From Bacillota bacterium (GTDB lineage Bacteria; Bacillota; Clostridia; TANB77; CAG-465): a DNA stretch of 64,000 nt. The translations under genes and the position numbers were made by a program. The notes beneath the pieces are model-generated. The model saw only the letters and a list, made by a program, of their open reading frames with translations. It searched no databases and was not told the origin of the DNA. Below are positions 61,004 through 64,000 of the stretch, piece after piece. The stretch lies in the NCBI GenBank assembly GCA_023460515.1, contig JAEWPS010000059.1, positions 1-64,000 of the forward strand. Reading direction: 5' to 3'. Each line of letters opens with the position of its first letter. Position 1 is the stretch's first letter.

Positions 61004-63068
61004 ACTATCTTGTAAAAATATACAAAAAAGTTTTAAAGACTATTCTATATATTTTATTACACTTATTTTTGGCGTTGCTATATTTTATGTTTTTAATTCA
61101 ATCGATGCTCAAAGTTCTATGTTAGAACTTAATAGTTCTAAAAATCAAATGGTTAAAAATTTAGTTGAGATTATAGGAACAATTTCAATATTTGTATCTA
61201 TTATATTAGGTTTTTTAATTGTATATGCCAACAACTTTTTAATTAGAAGAAGGAAAAAAGAATTAGGACTTTATATGACACTTGGAATGGGAAAAGGAAA
61301 AATTTCTAAATTATTACTAACTGAAACGATAATAATTGGTGTAATATCTCTAGTTTTAGGATTAATAATTGGTATATTTTCATCTCAACTTTTATCTGTA
61401 CTAATAGCAAAAATGTTTGAAACTGATATGAGTAAGTTCACATTTGTATTTTCTAAAGAATCTTTAATTAAGACTTGTATGTATTTCGGTATAATATATT
61501 TTTTAGTTATGATTTTTAACATTATAACAATATCTAAATATAAATTAATAAATTTGATTAATGCGAATAAGAAGAGTGAAAAAATAAAAATAAAGAATAG
61601 ATTTGTAACTATGATATTATTTATACTTTCTATTGTATTTATCGGTTATTCATATTACTTATTAAAAAATGATGCTTTAATGCAACCAGATAGTAAATTT
61701 TTAACTATGATAATATCTGGTAGTATGGGAACTTTATTGTTTTTTGCCTCACTTTCAGGATTCTTATTAAGAGTTATACAAATGAATAAGAAAATATATT
61801 TTAAAGACTTGAATATGTTTGTTTTAAGACAAATAAACAGTAGAATAAATACTAATATGATATCTATGAGTCTTATATGCATAATGTTACTTTTAACAAT
61901 AGGAATTTTATCAGGTTCTATGTCTTTAGGCAATAGTTTTAATACTGATCTTAAAGAAAATAATCTTACTGATGTGACAATGGTGAATTATGTGACTTTA
62001 GAAGGAAATATCGAACAAGATAAGGATGAAATATTAAATTTAGAAGAAAGATTTAAACAAGATAACTTTGATATATCTAAATATATTAAAGAATATGTAC
62101 AATACAATGTATATAATGTAAAGGAAGAAAATACTTTAATGTCTAATTTCTTATTAAAAGAGGATATAGATAAGTTTAAAGAAGAGTATGGAGATATGTT
62201 TAACTTAGATGGTGAGTATTTAAAATTTATTAAAGAATCTGAATATAATAAGTTAATGGATATATTTAATAAGGAAAATTTGAAAGTCAATTTAAAAGAT
62301 AATGAATATGTTGTAGTTGCAAATTTTGAAAAAGTACTACCTGCATATAACAATTCTTTAAAAAACAGTAGGAGTATAACAATAAACGGTAAAGAATATA
62401 TACCACAGAGAGAAAATTGTATTGAAGTAGCAACACAAAATGCAAGCTTCAAAATGAACCTTGGAATTATAGTTATAAAAGATGAGGCAATGAATGGAGC
62501 TAAACCAATAGAGAATATTATATGTGGTAATTATTTAGCTAAAAGTAATAATGAAGCTGAAAAAATAGAGGAGAATTTTATAAAAGATATCTCTACTTTC
62601 TATAAATCACATGAGTCAGAAGGATTATATAGACCCTATGAACAATTTTTCACTAAGATAATAATGAATGCTTCAAGTTTAGGAATAAAAACAATACTAA
62701 CATTTATTGGACTATATCTAGGAATAATATTTTCCATAACTTCTGCTGCAATACTTGCAATACAACAATTATCTCAAAGTTCAGATAATAAAGAAAGATA
62801 CGAAATACTAAGAAAAATAGGTGCAGATACTAAGATTATAAATAGATCATTATTTATACAAATTGCAATATTTTTCATGTTGCCGCTTTCGTTAGCCCTT
62901 GTACATAGTATAGTAGGTCTTTCAGAAATAAATAAGCTTATAGCTATTTATGGTAAAATAGATTTAACTTCTAATATAATAATAACGACTCTATTCATAT
63001 TACTGGTATATGGTGGTTATTTTATTGCTACATATTTAGGAAGTAAATCAATTATAAAAGAAAGATAA
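60990..63068 (+). CDS. BceB-like permease
   Basis: A 692-residue FtsX-type permease with about ten helices: one N-terminal, a group at about 55-310, a large outer domain (about 320-540), and three at the C-terminus. The outer domain after helix 7 is the sensing part in BceB proteins. The start overlaps the ATPase gene by 14 bases. The adjacent regulator and kinase make this a complete Bce module. Confidence 0.92.
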   Translation: MMSFKLSCKNIQKSFKDYSIYFITLIFGVAIFYVFNSIDAQSSMLELNSSKNQMVKNLVEIIGTISIFVSIILGFLIVYANNFLIRRRKKELGLYMTLGMGKGKISKLLLTETIIIGVISLVLGLIIGIFSSQLLSVLIAKMFETDMSKFTFVFSKESLIKTCMYFGIIYFLVMIFNIITISKYKLINLINANKKSEKIKIKNRFVTMILFILSIVFIGYSYYLLKNDALMQPDSKFLTMIISGSMGTLLFFASLSGFLLRVIQMNKKIYFKDLNMFVLRQINSRINTNMISMSLICIMLLLTIGILSGSMSLGNSFNTDLKENNLTDVTMVNYVTLEGNIEQDKDEILNLEERFKQDNFDISKYIKEYVQYNVYNVKEENTLMSNFLLKEDIDKFKEEYGDMFNLDGEYLKFIKESEYNKLMDIFNKENLKVNLKDNEYVVVANFEKVLPAYNNSLKNSRSITINGKEYIPQRENCIEVATQNASFKMNLGIIVIKDEAMNGAKPIENIICGNYLAKSNNEAEKIEENFIKDISTFYKSHESEGLYRPYEQFFTKIIMNASSLGIKTILTFIGLYLGIIFSITSAAILAIQQLSQSSDNKERYEILRKIGADTKIINRSLFIQIAIFFMLPLSLALVHSIVGLSEINKLIAIYGKIDLTSNIIITTLFILLVYGGYFIATYLGSKSIIKER

Positions 63069-63079
63069 ACATAGAATTA

Positions 63080-63122
63080 TAAAAACTTAACAGCACTGGT
63101 ATAACAGTGCTGTTAAGTTTTT
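63080..63122 (+). terminator. Terminator after the Bce operon
   Basis: AAAAACTTAACAGCACTG pairs perfectly with CAGTGCTGTTAAGTTTTT around a six-base loop: a very strong terminator. Confidence 0.95.
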
Positions 63123-63194
63123 ACTTGAAATAAGACGAATACTCCGAACTTTTGTATTTATATATAAATATAATAAATTAGGGGGGTGAATTAT

Positions 63195-63494
63195 ATGGAT
63201 ATATTATCAATAGCAGTTATTGTAATAGGCGCTATTATAGTTTTAGGTACTTTATATATTTCAATTAAGAATAAAGGACTTAGAGAAGTAGCTATTATTC
63301 TTATAGTTGAAGCAGAAAAAGCTTTTGAATATGGTAAAAACTCAGAGAAGTTTAATTATGTATTTGAAAATTTTTATGAAAGACTTCCAATTATTTTTAA
63401 GTTATTATTAACAAAACAGAATGTCATTAATTTCATACAAATGGTTTTTGATGAAATTAAGATATCTTTAGACTATAAAAATACAGATGTTTAA
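63195..63494 (+). CDS. Holin-like small membrane protein
   Basis: A 99-residue protein with one N-terminal helix (about 4-27) and a cytoplasmic helical tail (REVAIILIVEAEKAFEYGKNSEKFNYVFENFYERLP). It resembles phage holins of the LL-H type in layout. The next gene is an amidase, the usual holin-lysin order. ATG at 63195 follows GGGGGTGA. Confidence 0.65.
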   Translation: MDILSIAVIVIGAIIVLGTLYISIKNKGLREVAIILIVEAEKAFEYGKNSEKFNYVFENFYERLPIIFKLLLTKQNVINFIQMVFDEIKISLDYKNTDV

Positions 63495-63622
63495 AAAATA
63501 AATAAGAGCTAGATTAAAGTAATTAAAAAAACTTTAGTCTACTACATATAAAAGAATAATAATTTTTATAAACTTGAATAATATAAATAAAGATGATAAT
63601 TTTTAATAAGGTGGAATAGTTT

Positions 63623-64000
63623 ATGATTATTGTGAATGATTTTTTGACTTTAGGAAGTATAAATAGACCAGGCGAAAAAATAAAAGAAATTAAAGGATTA
63701 ATAATACACTATGTTGGTATAGCAGAAAAATCTGCAAATGTTGTACGAAACAATTTTGAAAATACAACTAGATATGGTGCTACTCAATATGTTTGTGATT
63801 ATAATGATGGACATATAATAAGAACTATGCCTGAGAACGAAGTAGCATACCACTGCGGTTCTAATGTATATAAACCACTTAAATTTGAAATAGCAGGAGA
63901 AGATAATCCAAACTATTACTTAGTTGGTATTGAAACTTGTATAGACAGTGTGCAAAACTCAAAACCTTCAAACGTACAGTGGAAATCGTTAATCGAATTT
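63623..64000 (+). CDS. N-acetylmuramoyl-L-alanine amidase, 3'-truncated
   Basis: The first 126 residues of an Amidase_2 (CwlA/XlyB-like) zinc enzyme: LIIHYVG with the first zinc histidine, TRYGATQYVCDYNDGHIIRTMPENEVAYHCG, and VGIETCIDS. It cleaves the bond between muramic acid and the stem peptide. There is no signal peptide, which fits holin-dependent release. ATG at 63623 follows AAGGTGG by nine bases. It runs off the right edge of the window. Confidence 0.88.
   Translation, partial: MIIVNDFLTLGSINRPGEKIKEIKGLIIHYVGIAEKSANVVRNNFENTTRYGATQYVCDYNDGHIIRTMPENEVAYHCGSNVYKPLKFEIAGEDNPNYYLVGIETCIDSVQNSKPSNVQWKSLIEF

Overview
The window comes from a very AT-rich, endospore-forming member of the Clostridia (Firmicutes). 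Support for this is the strong Shine-Dalgarno sites (AGGAGG, AGGTGA), the consensus sigma-A promoters with 17-base spacers, the ffs-dnaX-ybaB-recR cluster, and many sporulation genes: bofA, sleB-ypeB, sipL, yunB, spoVAC-D-E and two small coat-like genes. About a dozen genes appear to start with TTG placed just after an AGGTGA-type ribosome site. No tRNA, rRNA, transposase or CRISPR array was found.

Layout. 1-3.6 kb: the 3' end of a large repeat-built surface protein and a membrane-anchored protein. 3.6-6.2 kb: SRP RNA, dnaX, ybaB, recR. 6.4-9.2 kb: a two-gene cassette that looks like MurL plus MurD2, the alternative route to D-glutamate in peptidoglycan. 9.4-13.2 kb: an isolated reverse-strand gene, a WalR/WalK-type two-component system and tatD. 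13.3-18.6 kb: sporulation and germination genes, including a good candidate sigma-E promoter before sipL-yunB. 18.6-23.9 kb: small, mostly uncharacterised genes (ASCH-like, cysteine peptide, HD, Imm-5-like, XRE plus membrane partner).

23.97-29.85 kb is the most interesting part: a defence island at the 3' end of rpsI. It holds two HEPN-like genes and a complete type II CBASS operon (Cap15 effector, CD-NTase, Cap2 E1/E2, Cap3 JAMM protease). A 14-base copy of the rpsI end flanks both sides, the rpsI-type terminator hairpin is also duplicated, and arrays of 11-base repeats ending in TATTACNT (typical of recombinase arm sites) lie just inside both ends and once more between the HEPN genes and the CBASS operon. 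No integrase is present. I infer two small islands accreted in tandem and mobilised in trans.

29.8-40 kb: rpsI-rplM with a possible L13 leader, an HD-EAL protein with a degraded EAL site, glycogen phosphorylase, a radical SAM protein, coat-like genes, spoVA, and an mreB/mbl gene whose ribosome site and start codon are separated by a 12-bp hairpin. 40-50.4 kb: small genes, flavodoxin, CorA, PcrA, then alpha/beta hydrolase - membrane MurF - Ddl. 50.5-63.1 kb: a PadR-DUF2812 pair with a duplicated palindromic operator, two ABC exporter modules (one permease fused to a CPBP protease), Mini-III RNase, and a Bce-type peptide-sensing and detoxification module with a clear operator. The right edge holds a holin-like gene and the start of an amidase.
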